The notes: a model not told the origin generated them from the sequence alone. 64,000 nucleotides of DNA from Planctomycetaceae bacterium (GCA_021732995.1 JAKFWA010000022.1:62001-126000), one strand, 5' to 3'; positions 16,801 through 24,323 are shown, counted from the stretch's first letter. Numbers and translations are program-made.

Positions 16801-19193
16801 GACACCGTCCCGTTAGTCCCGCACGCCGCGACCAGTTTGTCATCTGCCGAAATTGCGACCGCGTACACGCTGTATTGTGGACTCGGCTGGAAGAGTTGCA
16901 GCCGCTTTTGAGTCGTCGCATCCCAAACTTCGGCAGATCCCAGATTGGTCCCGACGACAATCAAGGGCGACTTCCGAGATGCTGCAATCGAATTCTTGAA
17001 CGAATCACGATCCAGCGTCGTCGGCTTCCAACCGGATTCGCCGTGCTTCCAGACCGTGAGCTTCTGAAAACTCCCGGTTGCATAGAGTTGCTGTGAATCG
17101 TGTGACCAGGCCACCTGATCAGCCTGTTGGCCGGTCAACACTTCCGAGAAGTTCTTCGTCAATTGCGGAACGACAGGTTGCGACTCAATGGACGCATCGG
17201 ACTCAACCTTGATGGTGACGTCGGTCAACTCGTCGCGTTGCAATGACACGTTCTCAAACGTGACCCAGTGCTGATACAGACGCGTGCGGTATTCGAAGCT
17301 TGCGACTCGCGAGATGGGCACGTCGAAGACGAACGTCCCACGATTGATCTGCTGCCGACGCGTCTCGTCCGTCTCGAAGTAACTTCCTCGCCCAGCCGGT
17401 TGGTGAGCCTTGCCGTCGACGTCAATCAATGTCAGGTCTAGATCGAACGTCCTGAGACTCTTGGGAGCCGACCACAAGACCTGCGTTTGGACTCGCCGCT
17501 GATCGTTCTCTTTCTTTTGCTCGGCCGTTTCAGGCAGCTCTTGCCCATTCGATTTCGAGATCCACAACGCAGGCAACCCCACGCTATCGAACTTGATGCC
17601 GCCAGCATGGGGAGATCCATCTGCAGCACCACCCTTGGCATCCAGTCGCCGCACGGGAGACTGTGGTTGCGTTGCGATACCGACCTCGATGCGCCCCGTC
17701 TTCTCACCAGGCAAGTAGGCGTAGCCACCATCCAATCGCACGAATGGTCCGTCCGCAGCCTGATCGTCGCGTCGGCGAAGTGTGCTCATGCCCGGTGAGG
17801 CAACGTCTAGGTAGCTCAGGTTGCCGTGCACGCGGATCAGGACGCGGCGCATTTTGCGTCCGCTGACGCTGGATGTGGCGTTATCGTGCGCGGGGACTTC
17901 GCCGAGCGGCGAGCCGTCCGGCTTCCACCAGTTCTTCGCGTCGGATTCCATCGCCGCAAGCCCGACGAACTCGACTCGCATGCCGTTGGCGAGTGCCGCG
18001 ACGTACGACTCTGGTCGCGGAGTTGGATCCTTCGCTACCTCAGCTTCTTGGGGCTTGTCAGGCAGGGCGTTCGAGGCCCCCGATTGCAGTGACGCGAGCA
18101 GCGCAATGACCGGGGCGCACAGTGCGAACATCAGCACGCGCGGGCTGAGGCGCAACGACGGCGTGGCCGATTCACCCAGTAAGCGTGCGATGCGTTGCCG
18201 CAGATTCGACGGCTTGTCGCCCGTCGCCAACAGACTGATGGCCGAGATCGAACGCCCCAACCGCGACGCCCGGCTGAGCTCCGCGACGCGCAGCAAGGAC
18301 TTCGCATAGTCCAGCGGCATCGCACCGCACGCGATCACCAGATCGTCGCAGCAATGTTCACGCTCTTCGCGAACTCGATGCGAAACCCACCAGACGGCGG
18401 GATGAAAGAACAGCAGCGACTCAATCACGCGCTGCAGCAGATTGACGAGATGGTCATATCGCCGCAGATGTGCGAGCTCGTGAGCCAGTACCGATTCAAT
18501 CTGCTCAGGCGACAACCCGCTGGCGATCGAGACCGGCAACAAGATCATCGGCTTGAGCACACCCACAACGGTCGGCACGGTGACGCGTTCACAATAGGCC
18601 AACAACGGCTGCAGCTTCAGTCCCAGCGCATTGCTTTGACGCTGCAGCGCACTGAGTAGTGAACCATCCGTTACGGGAATCGCCCGGCGACATAACCGCC
18701 GTCCACCCCACAGGCCGACGGCCAGCCGCAACAACATCAAACCCACACCGCTGGCGTAAGCAGTGGTCAGTTGCGGAGCGAATCGCTGCCACCAACTGCG
18801 CTGATCAAACGGCATCGAGGTGACCGGCTCTGGAATGACATCAGGGACGTTCGGAGAGGATTCGACCTCGATCGGCATTGGCAGGTCCGGGGCGTCGGGA
18901 CCTGAGAGCGATTGGGTGACGAGCGGAGTTGGCTCCAGCGGCTCTGCAATGACATCCACGACCGCAGGGATCTCTACGGGCGACGCGGGTTCTGCGAGCC
19001 AAGCCAGCGTCGCAACCGGGCAGGCCGCCATCAGCAGCAACGCCGACAGCGACAGCCAGTAACGCACAGCCACATTCTTCGTCGCTTTCAGTACGACAGC
19101 CAGCAGTGCGGCCAGCAAAACGCCTTGCCACAGAAAGTGCCCCAAAGCCAGCACCAACGACGAGCACCAGTCATATCGAAGCCAGGCAGCCAT
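10890..19193 (-). CDS. Giant BlaR1/M56-type membrane metallopeptidase with WD40, HEAT-like and carboxypeptidase-regulatory segments
   Basis: The protein has 2767 aa against about 600 for classical BlaR1. The N-terminal ~370 residues are an M56 domain: membrane helices, the gluzincin motif HELAH near residue 236 in LAHELAHLRRYDH, and further helices including VLMFALCAPVIALLASLQSG. Approximate order after that: an extracellular beta region (370-670); WD40-like repeats with FSPDGK and LWD motifs (680-1005); a PYPKLHGLSLNMTEPQFLE module (1040-1115); HEAT-like helical repeats (1165-1785); a second copy of the module (1800-1878); carboxypeptidase-regulatory-like/Ig folds (1890-2170, TNDKGEF motifs); a second WD40-like set (2225-2570); and a C-terminal beta domain. 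The gene starts 40 bp after the BlaI stop and should be co-transcribed with it. By analogy with BlaR1 it would sense a signal and relieve BlaI repression by proteolysis; the signal is unknown. Confidence 0.85.
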   Translation of the reverse strand: MAAWLRYDWCSSLVLALGHFLWQGVLLAALLAVVLKATKNVAVRYWLSLSALLLMAACPVATLAWLAEPASPVEIPAVVDVIAEPLEPTPLVTQSLSGPDAPDLPMPIEVESSPNVPDVIPEPVTSMPFDQRSWWQRFAPQLTTAYASGVGLMLLRLAVGLWGGRRLCRRAIPVTDGSLLSALQRQSNALGLKLQPLLAYCERVTVPTVVGVLKPMILLPVSIASGLSPEQIESVLAHELAHLRRYDHLVNLLQRVIESLLFFHPAVWWVSHRVREEREHCCDDLVIACGAMPLDYAKSLLRVAELSRASRLGRSISAISLLATGDKPSNLRQRIARLLGESATPSLRLSPRVLMFALCAPVIALLASLQSGASNALPDKPQEAEVAKDPTPRPESYVAALANGMRVEFVGLAAMESDAKNWWKPDGSPLGEVPAHDNATSSVSGRKMRRVLIRVHGNLSYLDVASPGMSTLRRRDDQAADGPFVRLDGGYAYLPGEKTGRIEVGIATQPQSPVRRLDAKGGAADGSPHAGGIKFDSVGLPALWISKSNGQELPETAEQKKENDQRRVQTQVLWSAPKSLRTFDLDLTLIDVDGKAHQPAGRGSYFETDETRRQQINRGTFVFDVPISRVASFEYRTRLYQHWVTFENVSLQRDELTDVTIKVESDASIESQPVVPQLTKNFSEVLTGQQADQVAWSHDSQQLYATGSFQKLTVWKHGESGWKPTTLDRDSFKNSIAASRKSPLIVVGTNLGSAEVWDATTQKRLQLFQPSPQYSVYAVAISADDKLVAACGTNGTVSVFDRETQRPIALLAEPDHARMSSLAFSPDGKMLAAMDRQGYVALWTIPDGKPLAQWPKIAGEDCSVFWSRDSKQLAVSGWGSVTLIEAHRGSQPKVVQAPEELLSRHPADEGGLRSGPQPGGIKFASIPAISADLRTIASIAPDGNIGLWDVAHSGVIAKLQSPNAALIKDAQGGGLRHLTFSPDGLNLACTTQQGDVVIWQLAQNKMEAGKVQPGAAVDPEKATVDPTKPAPQPAATSAPPKGLEFLAPYPKLHGLSLNMTEPQFLEIVKQQELKATKTGEGDTTAYHMGLGDGLTLIVMFRNDGTCRGIQRIRGEEGAEQVKPPVIGAVIQLNPLPVVGDFSKVDDPDVLLDQLAKAPLPSLAPQSGGGFFQQEGAPPQAMYVSLWENQYAGNDKLDPRIRRLIELGDRAALRVLQRLNGLAASDALATHLTLVLRSAGTTESVPALIKLLKTSLSTVLDGTQSLDDAQKRFQASVTQVAATSALWKLTRRKHVFTPDQWEKWWQSVKPDFVVPRERQRPEFVSGVTLERVNSLANDLATNEVAARERLISLGPAALPHLLTLLAAELPKPPLNAATLDAAKLSPQSKRLAWVIDELGATDKLPAKLRRDYFTQRFSDDGTYAGMYPIDEDALCRALSHCSFADYCSVFLEADSQGDVASHMKHIKWPLEIYAAYCRRFSKISPPNLGGWSNNAHWNKVVPAEDPAGEIESAVPILLAALKDNRVERRSSAAKLAAAIGFCSTAKPETLIVALRDAWLVEADEKVRPEFAFAMCRFQTPFVVKEVTNGMLSDRPEIVSDCAALMDWIPIQLNDETRPAFERLVELTRHENEKLRNRAVRSLRGKAVQLLNPELLRLSQDQSVDIRKECAYALRDKPDPKFADILFQLADDPDEQVRIEALTSIANLDHPESMNRLVPHLRDKKVQGYAVSAVANMGGKDALPLLMSELNGGNDVGGMIYQHLRRLTGEKFEGKPEPWLAWWKQQKAAPKPDKDSAATSLPDGLEFLRPYPKLHGLSLNMTEPQFLEIIKQQELKATKTGEGDKVQHHVSLGDGLTLIVMFDKDGKCKGIQRVRGADDPPSESDAIDPNGEIHGQLLGKNDQPVVGATIACGAVINNSLKGGGANAVTDAEGRYRLKAPSPGIYNVWLKQHSDPFWTAAADDGLFVEGGRITTSKMQLIRGSMISGTLVATDEKPLSNITVYCYSLARPQSGATVQSVTTNDKGEFAFWLVPGRAYVYANERERGHAEAAIEVPRNGRPEPTEPVKLVLKQEERKLGGDSWLKQSSPGTRIVRHENAKDVTGTVVDADDQPIAGANVFRIDGSIVTTNDKGEFTVSLDRGTQVIMYAAQPGYRVWFGTPTAGDVLKIVLEKKSEAPGIATHAATSPFAPPAQLPPASSQTTRSQAPIGNEKKSEKNDSGGPPELRTLRKPAVLLPDHWIMQAVGFDNGGKELVTASNQSFFTIRRWDIVGMKLISEIKLQADKHGRAVHPRTFKLSGDRRRVIGATDAYVGIWDATTGKLLKQLPFAPKDGIYTCEIDQLDCTADLSVIVGHRAQVGRLTLSYDAHVLVWDGATGNVLQTVIDKGATDLKAIDLSTDGKRLVTTNGGGAKIWETSTGQLLRSIPNDNSGRKHSEPDVSSQYTSHVWSVQFSPDGKQVAMGDILGVKLLDTTSGKLLQQLEGPYRYSSSGGPGLVFSKDGQWLARLGTQEKVGVDGDKHRYVVPVWSTRTGARLFELHTEANDAAFSDDGQRLAVVFSDMQQALSVWTLSGDAANVEQTAGPGPHSRQDRVEENGHYVGKTAAEFIDKFKPVWGDTKHGLQYGIALTKPQRQFRSGERVPLVVFFRNTSDRPIKFNTAPDFFGNVPKVLNAKGEQIALENIPLLGRIPHYHEKLEPGEALGPFYLSFGLDENPRPGQQHWHPYFKTPVAGPYKLTHSVWINVVSPQDGEPVQRDDIVTGQIDFEIINGG
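13666..13775 (-). repeat. Copy 1 of an internal coding duplication in the giant M56 protein
   Basis: This segment, encoding the PYPKLHGLSLNMTEPQFLE / KQQELKATKTGEGD stretch, is almost identical in DNA to 15946-16055. The offset is exactly 2280 bp, or 760 codons. Near-identity extends through third codon positions, so the duplication is recent or maintained by gene conversion. Confidence 0.85.
15946..16055 (-). repeat. Copy 2 of the internal coding duplication
   Basis: This is the partner of 13666-13775. The related module continues beyond the near-identical core at protein level (GDGLTLIVMF, then GIQR-x-RG) with more divergence. The two copies bracket the HEAT-like region. Confidence 0.85.
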
Positions 19194-19233
19194 ATCGAAT
19201 CTCCTGGATCAGTCAGCTTGTCAGAACGCAATC

Positions 19234-19623
19234 TCACTTGCGTTCGCGAGTCTTACGATTGATCAACGAACGGATCTGTTTCAGTTCGTCGTCGTCGATC
19301 TCCGATGTCTCCAGCAGATGCTGCATGACGGCAGTTGTTGATCCGCCAAAGACACGGTCAACCACATCCTGCAGCAAGTTGCGGCTCGCCTTCTGCTCGC
19401 GATAGATGGCTTCGTAGACATAGCTACGACCGTCCTTCTCACGCTTCAGATAGCCCTTGTCGGCCATGATGGACATCATGGTCATCACCGTCGTGTAGGC
19501 CAGATCCCGGACGTTCGCGAGCGCGTCGCGAACTTGACGCACGCTGGCCGGTTCGATCTGCCAGAGAACCTTGAGAATCTCAAGTTCCAATTCCGTCGGA
19601 TGTTTTGAAGGCGGGCGAGCCAT
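19234..19623 (-). CDS. BlaI/MecI/CopY family transcriptional repressor
   Basis: The protein has 129 aa, the usual length of the family. An N-terminal winged helix-turn-helix begins PPSKHPTELELEILKVLW and includes the recognition region AYTTVMTMMSIMADKGYLKR followed by the wing DGRSYVYEAI. The C-terminal helices (LLQDVVDRVFGG onward) correspond to the dimerisation part, which in BlaI and MecI holds the site cut after BlaR1/MecR1 activation. It lies directly upstream of the giant M56 gene with a 40-bp gap. Two 16-bp dyads in the promoter region (19684-19699 and 19730-19745) are good candidates for its own operators, which implies autoregulation. Confidence 0.92.
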   Translation of the reverse strand: MARPPSKHPTELELEILKVLWQIEPASVRQVRDALANVRDLAYTTVMTMMSIMADKGYLKREKDGRSYVYEAIYREQKASRNLLQDVVDRVFGGSTTAVMQHLLETSEIDDDELKQIRSLINRKTRERK

Positions 19624-19683
19624 AGTTCTCCTCTTCAGCCAAGCAGCGACTTATCGCAGGGATCAGCCGGTTGCCCCATCATG

Positions 19684-19699
19684 TACTAATTCATTAGCA
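19684..19699. promoter_or_regulatory. Candidate BlaI-type operator 1
   Basis: TACTAATTCATTAGCA is a 16-bp dyad with one imperfect pair and TACTA/TAGNA half-sites. It lies 60 bases upstream of the repressor start codon. BlaI-family repressors bind short dyads of this kind, typically with TAC/GTA ends. Binding by this repressor is inferred. Confidence 0.55.
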
Positions 19700-19729
19700 G
19701 AAGCGTAGCGGCTCAGGCGGAGCTGGCAA

Positions 19730-19745
19730 TACTAAATATTTAGTA
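19730..19745. promoter_or_regulatory. Candidate BlaI-type operator 2 (perfect palindrome)
   Basis: TACTAAATATTTAGTA is a perfect 16-bp palindrome. Its centre lies 46 bp from that of operator 1, about 4.4 helical turns, compatible with cooperative binding. It is the more distal site relative to the repressor gene and stands out as an AT-only core in a GC-rich background. Confidence 0.65.
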
Positions 19746-19795
19746 GATCCAGTTCTGGCTCTTCGTCCGGTTCAATGAGCTTGCCTCACGCCCCG

Positions 19796-20107
19796 CTACT
19801 CAAACCGTTCTCGCGACCAATCGGGCAGTGGGAACCTCTCTCCTGGCAGCCAGTCGCTGGCCTTCTCTTCGATGAAGTGAAACTCCCGATCCTCACAGGG
19901 CCATTCCGTTGCGATCGCTCGCTTCGCTGCGTCTTCATCAGTCGCTTGAACGCATACGAAGAGCACATCTCCGTCTTCGTCGTAGCCGGGGCACCACCAG
20001 CCGAGAATCGCTTCATGGGGTGGAAACGCGAGCGGCCTGAAATCGTCGGATTCTTCAGTCCAACTGCACCAGAAACGCCTCGATGCGCTCATGGAGTCAG
20101 CCCTCAC
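19796..20107 (-). CDS. Small unrecognised protein
   Basis: This 103-aa frame (or 98 aa from the second Met at 20092) has a composition like a real soluble protein: LAFPPHEAILGWWCPGYDED, then VLFVCVQATDEDAAKRAI, and an acidic/aromatic C-terminus ending LPDWSRERFE. No signal peptide or membrane helix is visible. I do not recognise a family. It lies just upstream of the BlaI operators on the same strand, so its transcription probably runs toward them. The antisense frame on the plus strand looks like a shadow. Confidence 0.55.
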   Translation of the reverse strand: MRADSMSASRRFWCSWTEESDDFRPLAFPPHEAILGWWCPGYDEDGDVLFVCVQATDEDAAKRAIATEWPCEDREFHFIEEKASDWLPGERFPLPDWSRERFE

Positions 20108-20261
20108 ATTAGGAACTGCATCAGCACGTTGCTCGACTGGTGGATCACAGTAGCAATTGACTGGCGAGCGGCCACCGCAGATCGGTCAGCGTGTTCGACC
20201 TTTTGGGGGCCTCTGGCGGTCTTTGGACTTGCCCACGTTTTGCGGGCGCTCGATTTAGGAT

Positions 20262-20380
20262 TAAACGGCCCTGGCGAACTGGGCTGGTGACAGGTAGCCC
20301 AACGCGGAGTGCCGACGGACTCGGTTGTAGAAGACTTCAATGTACTCGAAGAGGCTGTGGCGAGCTTCAGCGCGAGTCAC
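20262..20380 (-). pseudogene. IS3-family transposase (OrfB) C-terminal fragment
   Basis: Reading leftward, the translation gives [19 protein letters not shown] followed by [10 protein letters not shown] and a stop. This is the invariant end of IS3-family OrfB integrase-type transposases (the RRHSALGY box). Only about 35 residues remain. Sequence to the left (20200-20262) is probably the decayed right end of the element. Confidence 0.85.
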
Positions 20381-20445
20381 TTAACTTTCCACATGGATCA
20401 AGAAACGGGGAGCAGGTCACCGTGAGTAGGCGAGGAGACCAGACG

Positions 20446-20511
20446 ATGACGACTCGACGACGGAAGCGGCATACGCCGGAACAGACTGTGCGGAAATTGC
20501 GTGACGCTTAG
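20446..20511 (+). pseudogene. IS3-family OrfA N-terminal fragment
   Basis: The plus-strand start MTTRRRKRHTPEQTVRKLRD matches the beginning of IS3-type OrfA helix-turn-helix proteins, which normally continue for about 90 residues. Here it breaks off at about 20507, precisely where the stop codon of the RTX gene on the other strand begins. Its orientation is opposite to that of the OrfB fragment 66 bp away, so the two fragments are not simply one deleted element. Confidence 0.7.
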
Positions 20512-23500
20512 AGAGTATCAACCCAACTTGGCATCTGCGTGAAGACGTCGGTAATGGCGGTGTCTCCGGCGCCGAGGACCAGTGTGTCGGCGGGGTCGTT
20601 CTCAAGGACATCTGCACCACCGCTGCCGCCGTTTAGTGAATCCACGCCGTCACTGCCGGCCACAGTTGAATCGTTGCGGTTGCCCCCGCTCAGCGTATCG
20701 GACTGAGAGCCCCCGAGCAGCGTATCGTTGCCACGGCCCCCGATGAGGACGACCGGTATTGCGACGAGAGTAGCGTCGAGTTTATTCGCGCTGATGCCAC
20801 CAATCAGCACAATACGTTCCACGGTGGTTGGTGTATCAGAGCCCGTGGCGGACGATGTAAGTGTCACACCGTTGATGGTGAAGTTGGTGTCAGCCTGCTC
20901 GAAGGCGTAGTCCGTGCCGGCACTACCTTCCAGGACATCGTTACCACCGCCGCCAGAGAGCACGTCATTCCCGTCGCCACCGACAATGCCATCAGCCTTT
21001 GAACCGCCCAGCAGCGTGTCGTTACCGATGCTGCCAGCCAGAAATACAGGCACGGTTGCCTGACGCGCATCGAAGAAATTGTTCGCCGAGCCACCGCTGA
21101 TCTGAATGCGTTCAACAGCCGCAACAGCGTCCGCACCCAGATTCACCGACGTAATCGTGATACCTACTATTGTCACATCAGTATCGAATACCTCATTGAT
21201 ACGGTCGAAGTCCGCGCCACCATCAATTGTGTCATTCCCCAGGTCGCCTTGCAGAGTATCCGCGCCAGCACCGCCATTGAGGGAGTCGGCTCCAGCAGCA
21301 CCCAGCAGCCAATCCGCCCCGCCGCCACCGATCACGACATCGTCGCCCTGCTCGCCGTACAAAGTATCGTTCGCGGTGTTACCAAGCAGCGTATCGCTGC
21401 CTTCACCGCCAAGTAGCAACCCCGCTTCAGTCTGGCCGCTCAGAAAGTCGTTGCCCGCGCCGCCAGCCAATATATCCAAGCCCGCACCACCGACGACAAC
21501 GTCATCACCATTTTCTCCAAGGATCGAATCGTTGCCATTCTGACCGTTGAGATTGTCGTTGCCTCCGCCCCCGAGAACGGTGTCGTTGCCTCCACCGGCG
21601 AGGACCATGTCATTGCCGGCGCTCCCGTTGATCGAGAAATCATCGCCCCACAACATATCGTTGCCGCCGCCGCCGCGCAGCGTATCATTGCCTCCGGAAC
21701 CGATAAGCGTCACTCGACTGCCGAAGCCAGACGCGTCCAGCAGATTATCACCTGGTCCGCCTGTGATCTGAGCTCGCTCTGTCGAGCTAATGGAGTCGGA
21801 GTCGCGACCCGTCATCGCTGAAACGGTGAGTACGAAGTCTGCGTCGCCAGCCTCAAGCAGTAGATCGTTGCCACTGCCCCCGTCGAGGAGATCGTTGCCA
21901 CCGCCGCCCCGGAGCGTGTCGTCGCCCTCCGCGCCGACCATTGTGTCCATGCCGCCACCTCCGTAGAGGTAGTCCTGGTCGGAATCACCCAGGAGCAGGT
22001 CCGCACCATTGCCGCCGACCAGAGTATCGCGGCCGGCACCTCCCAGCAGCGAACTCGCACCTGACCAGTTGGCAACACTCGTGACGAAATCATCACCGGC
22101 GCCTAAGTCTCCAACAATCTGAGTGAGTGCAGGAAAAACTGATGCATTGATCGCCGTCAGATCAAACTTGTCGTCGGCGTCGCTGCCAATTAATGCAATG
22201 CGTTTGACCTGTGCGGCCGGTAGATTGCCCAACGACGTAACATCGGCCCCGTGATTTCGTACCAGAACATTGCCGCTCTGAATGCCGACGGTGACGTTGC
22301 TCGCGGAATTACTGGTGATTGTCAATGTGCCGTTTGTCGCCGAGAACGACGCCACAACCGGATCGGAGTCGGAAAGGCGACGAAAGATGGCCACGAGTGC
22401 ATTGGTTCGAGCAGGTGCCGTTACATCGTGATTGAGCGTTCCACCATCAGACCACCGCACGAACTGATAAGTCTGACTGTTGATCGTTTGAGTCGCCGTG
22501 GTCGCGATGGAGCGAACAACCCCCACAACGCTGGAAAATGACTGGCCCTGAGTAAATGGCTGGTCATCAAGCGTGAGGACGACTCCTGGGACATTCGCAT
22601 CCAGAGACTGCGAAACCAGCATGGGCATAATATCACGCGTCGTCGAAGCTGTCGCGCCGGACGAATCGGTTGCCGTGAGCGTAATTCGATAGAATACGTT
22701 CGTCGCAGTCTCACCGGTGGTCGGTATCGTCACCTCACCTGACGAAATGCCCGAGGTCTCAGGGAAGAAGGGATGCGAATGGGTGTCGTGGTGAAAGTCG
22801 ATCCGCCAACTCAGCATTGTTGCTGGTAGCTGACCTTCATCAGGATCAGTCGCTGAACCGGAGAACGTCAGCAGATCGCCCGCCCGGTACCGTGATCCAG
22901 AGGCTGGCGTCAGAATCACCGGAACAGGTACTCGATTACTGGTGACTGTTAAGGTTGCCGAATTACTGACATCGGAACCTCCGTCGTTCGTGACGACGCA
23001 ACGAAACAGTGCACCGTCGTCAGTCGCCTGCACATCAGCAAGAAGCAAGATGCTGGAGTTGGCGTTCGGAATGTCGATCTCGTTTCGCTGCCATTGATAT
23101 GATAATGGTTCGGCGCCGGTCGCCGTGACGGTGAATTCGGCTGACCCGCCAATGAACGTCGCAGCATCCTCCGGGTCCTGCGTAACTGAGGGCGCGGTCG
23201 ATACAGCGCTGATACGAGTGACAATACCCGTTGAGCCGAAGTCATACTGCAATACGAGGAGATCTCCTGCTGGCGTCACCTTCAGATCGACAACCGCTTT
23301 GTTCACGCTTGTCGCAAACGCAGAGACTGAGTTAGTCGAAAGATCCAGCCGACGAATCCAGCGATTGCCGTAGTCTGCGAAGAAATAATCGCCCACGAAT
23401 TCTGCTGGAAACGTTGCTGTTTGCGGGCTGTAGAATACTCCGCCGGTAATCGCCGTGCCGCTTATATTCGGGTCAGGTCCACCGTGAGGATAAGCGAAGA

Positions 23501-24323
23501 TCGGAGCACGGAAGTTAGGATTCGTCGTCGGCCCTTCAGTGGATGGCCACCCGTAGTTACTCCCTCTGATACCGTCATTGATCTCTTCCCAGCGACTTTG
23601 CCCAACATCGTTAATCATCATTCGCGACGTACCAGGATTGAACGCAAAGGTGAATGGATTGCGCAGCCCATAGGCCCAGATCGCTCGGTTGTCTCCGGTT
23701 GCAGTCGCGTAGAATGGATTATCCTCAGGGATGGTACCATCCGAGTTGATCCTGAGAATTTTACCTAGCAAATTTGAAAGCGATTGAGCATTCGCCCCGA
23801 CCGCGTTGTCACCGGTAGCAATGTAGAGCTTTCCATCAACGCCGAAGTGAATAGCCCCGCCGTTATGATTTCCGGCATTGAGCGTGTTGAGTTCCAATAT
23901 GACCTGTTCGCTTCCGGGTACCATCAAGTCGCCATTGGCGGTGAGACGACTGACGCGATTGTGTTTCTCCGCTCCATTCACGGTATAGTAGACGTACAGG
24001 AACTGATTCGTCGCGAAATCTGGATCAAAGGCGATACCCAGCAGGCCACGTTCAAAGAATGAATCCACGTCGAACGTTGCGAAGGGCGTCGCCAGGAGTT
24101 GTCCGTCCTTGATCACGCGAAGCGTACCCGTTTGTTCGGTCACAAAGATGCGTCCATCCGGAGCGATCTCCATGGCGGTGGGCTGATTCAGGCCCGAAAC
24201 AAAAGGGTTCTCAGCGAATCCCGTTGGCAGCGTCGTCAGCAAGCAACGCACTTCGAATCGTTCGATCACCGCACCGATTCGTGCAGTCCCACCGCGGCGA
24301 GATCTCGTGAAGGAGTGTCGCAT
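20508..24323 (-). CDS. Secreted glucose/sorbosone dehydrogenase-like protein with Ig and RTX calcium-binding repeats
   Basis: The protein has 1271 aa. After a basic N-terminus with IERFEVRCLLT (degenerate LEPR-XLL-like motif), residues ~30-360 form a six-bladed propeller of the GSDH/soluble glucose dehydrogenase type, with FVTEQTGTLRVI, NHNGGAIHFG and YGLRNPFTFAF motifs. Residues ~375-460 are Ig-like (YQWQRNEIDIPN). A PKD-like stretch follows (SGSATDPDEG). From about 750 to 1250 there are many hemolysin-type nonapeptides, GG-x-G-x-D-x-L-x, broken into blocks by degenerate spacers. RTX repeats bind calcium and often mark type I secreted proteins. The enzymatic role is inferred from family; substrate and PQQ dependence are unknown. 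The 3' end touches an IS3 remnant, so the original C-terminus may have been longer. Confidence 0.85.
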   Translation of the reverse strand: MRHSFTRSRRGGTARIGAVIERFEVRCLLTTLPTGFAENPFVSGLNQPTAMEIAPDGRIFVTEQTGTLRVIKDGQLLATPFATFDVDSFFERGLLGIAFDPDFATNQFLYVYYTVNGAEKHNRVSRLTANGDLMVPGSEQVILELNTLNAGNHNGGAIHFGVDGKLYIATGDNAVGANAQSLSNLLGKILRINSDGTIPEDNPFYATATGDNRAIWAYGLRNPFTFAFNPGTSRMMINDVGQSRWEEINDGIRGSNYGWPSTEGPTTNPNFRAPIFAYPHGGPDPNISGTAITGGVFYSPQTATFPAEFVGDYFFADYGNRWIRRLDLSTNSVSAFATSVNKAVVDLKVTPAGDLLVLQYDFGSTGIVTRISAVSTAPSVTQDPEDAATFIGGSAEFTVTATGAEPLSYQWQRNEIDIPNANSSILLLADVQATDDGALFRCVVTNDGGSDVSNSATLTVTSNRVPVPVILTPASGSRYRAGDLLTFSGSATDPDEGQLPATMLSWRIDFHHDTHSHPFFPETSGISSGEVTIPTTGETATNVFYRITLTATDSSGATASTTRDIMPMLVSQSLDANVPGVVLTLDDQPFTQGQSFSSVVGVVRSIATTATQTINSQTYQFVRWSDGGTLNHDVTAPARTNALVAIFRRLSDSDPVVASFSATNGTLTITSNSASNVTVGIQSGNVLVRNHGADVTSLGNLPAAQVKRIALIGSDADDKFDLTAINASVFPALTQIVGDLGAGDDFVTSVANWSGASSLLGGAGRDTLVGGNGADLLLGDSDQDYLYGGGGMDTMVGAEGDDTLRGGGGNDLLDGGSGNDLLLEAGDADFVLTVSAMTGRDSDSISSTERAQITGGPGDNLLDASGFGSRVTLIGSGGNDTLRGGGGNDMLWGDDFSINGSAGNDMVLAGGGNDTVLGGGGNDNLNGQNGNDSILGENGDDVVVGGAGLDILAGGAGNDFLSGQTEAGLLLGGEGSDTLLGNTANDTLYGEQGDDVVIGGGGADWLLGAAGADSLNGGAGADTLQGDLGNDTIDGGADFDRINEVFDTDVTIVGITITSVNLGADAVAAVERIQISGGSANNFFDARQATVPVFLAGSIGNDTLLGGSKADGIVGGDGNDVLSGGGGNDVLEGSAGTDYAFEQADTNFTINGVTLTSSATGSDTPTTVERIVLIGGISANKLDATLVAIPVVLIGGRGNDTLLGGSQSDTLSGGNRNDSTVAGSDGVDSLNGGSGGADVLENDPADTLVLGAGDTAITDVFTQMPSWVDTL

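Noticed and set aside
20900-22050. Tandem repeats resembling a repeat array or CRISPR
   Set aside because: The period and sequence are explained by RTX nonapeptide coding repeats; there are no constant repeats separated by unique spacers.
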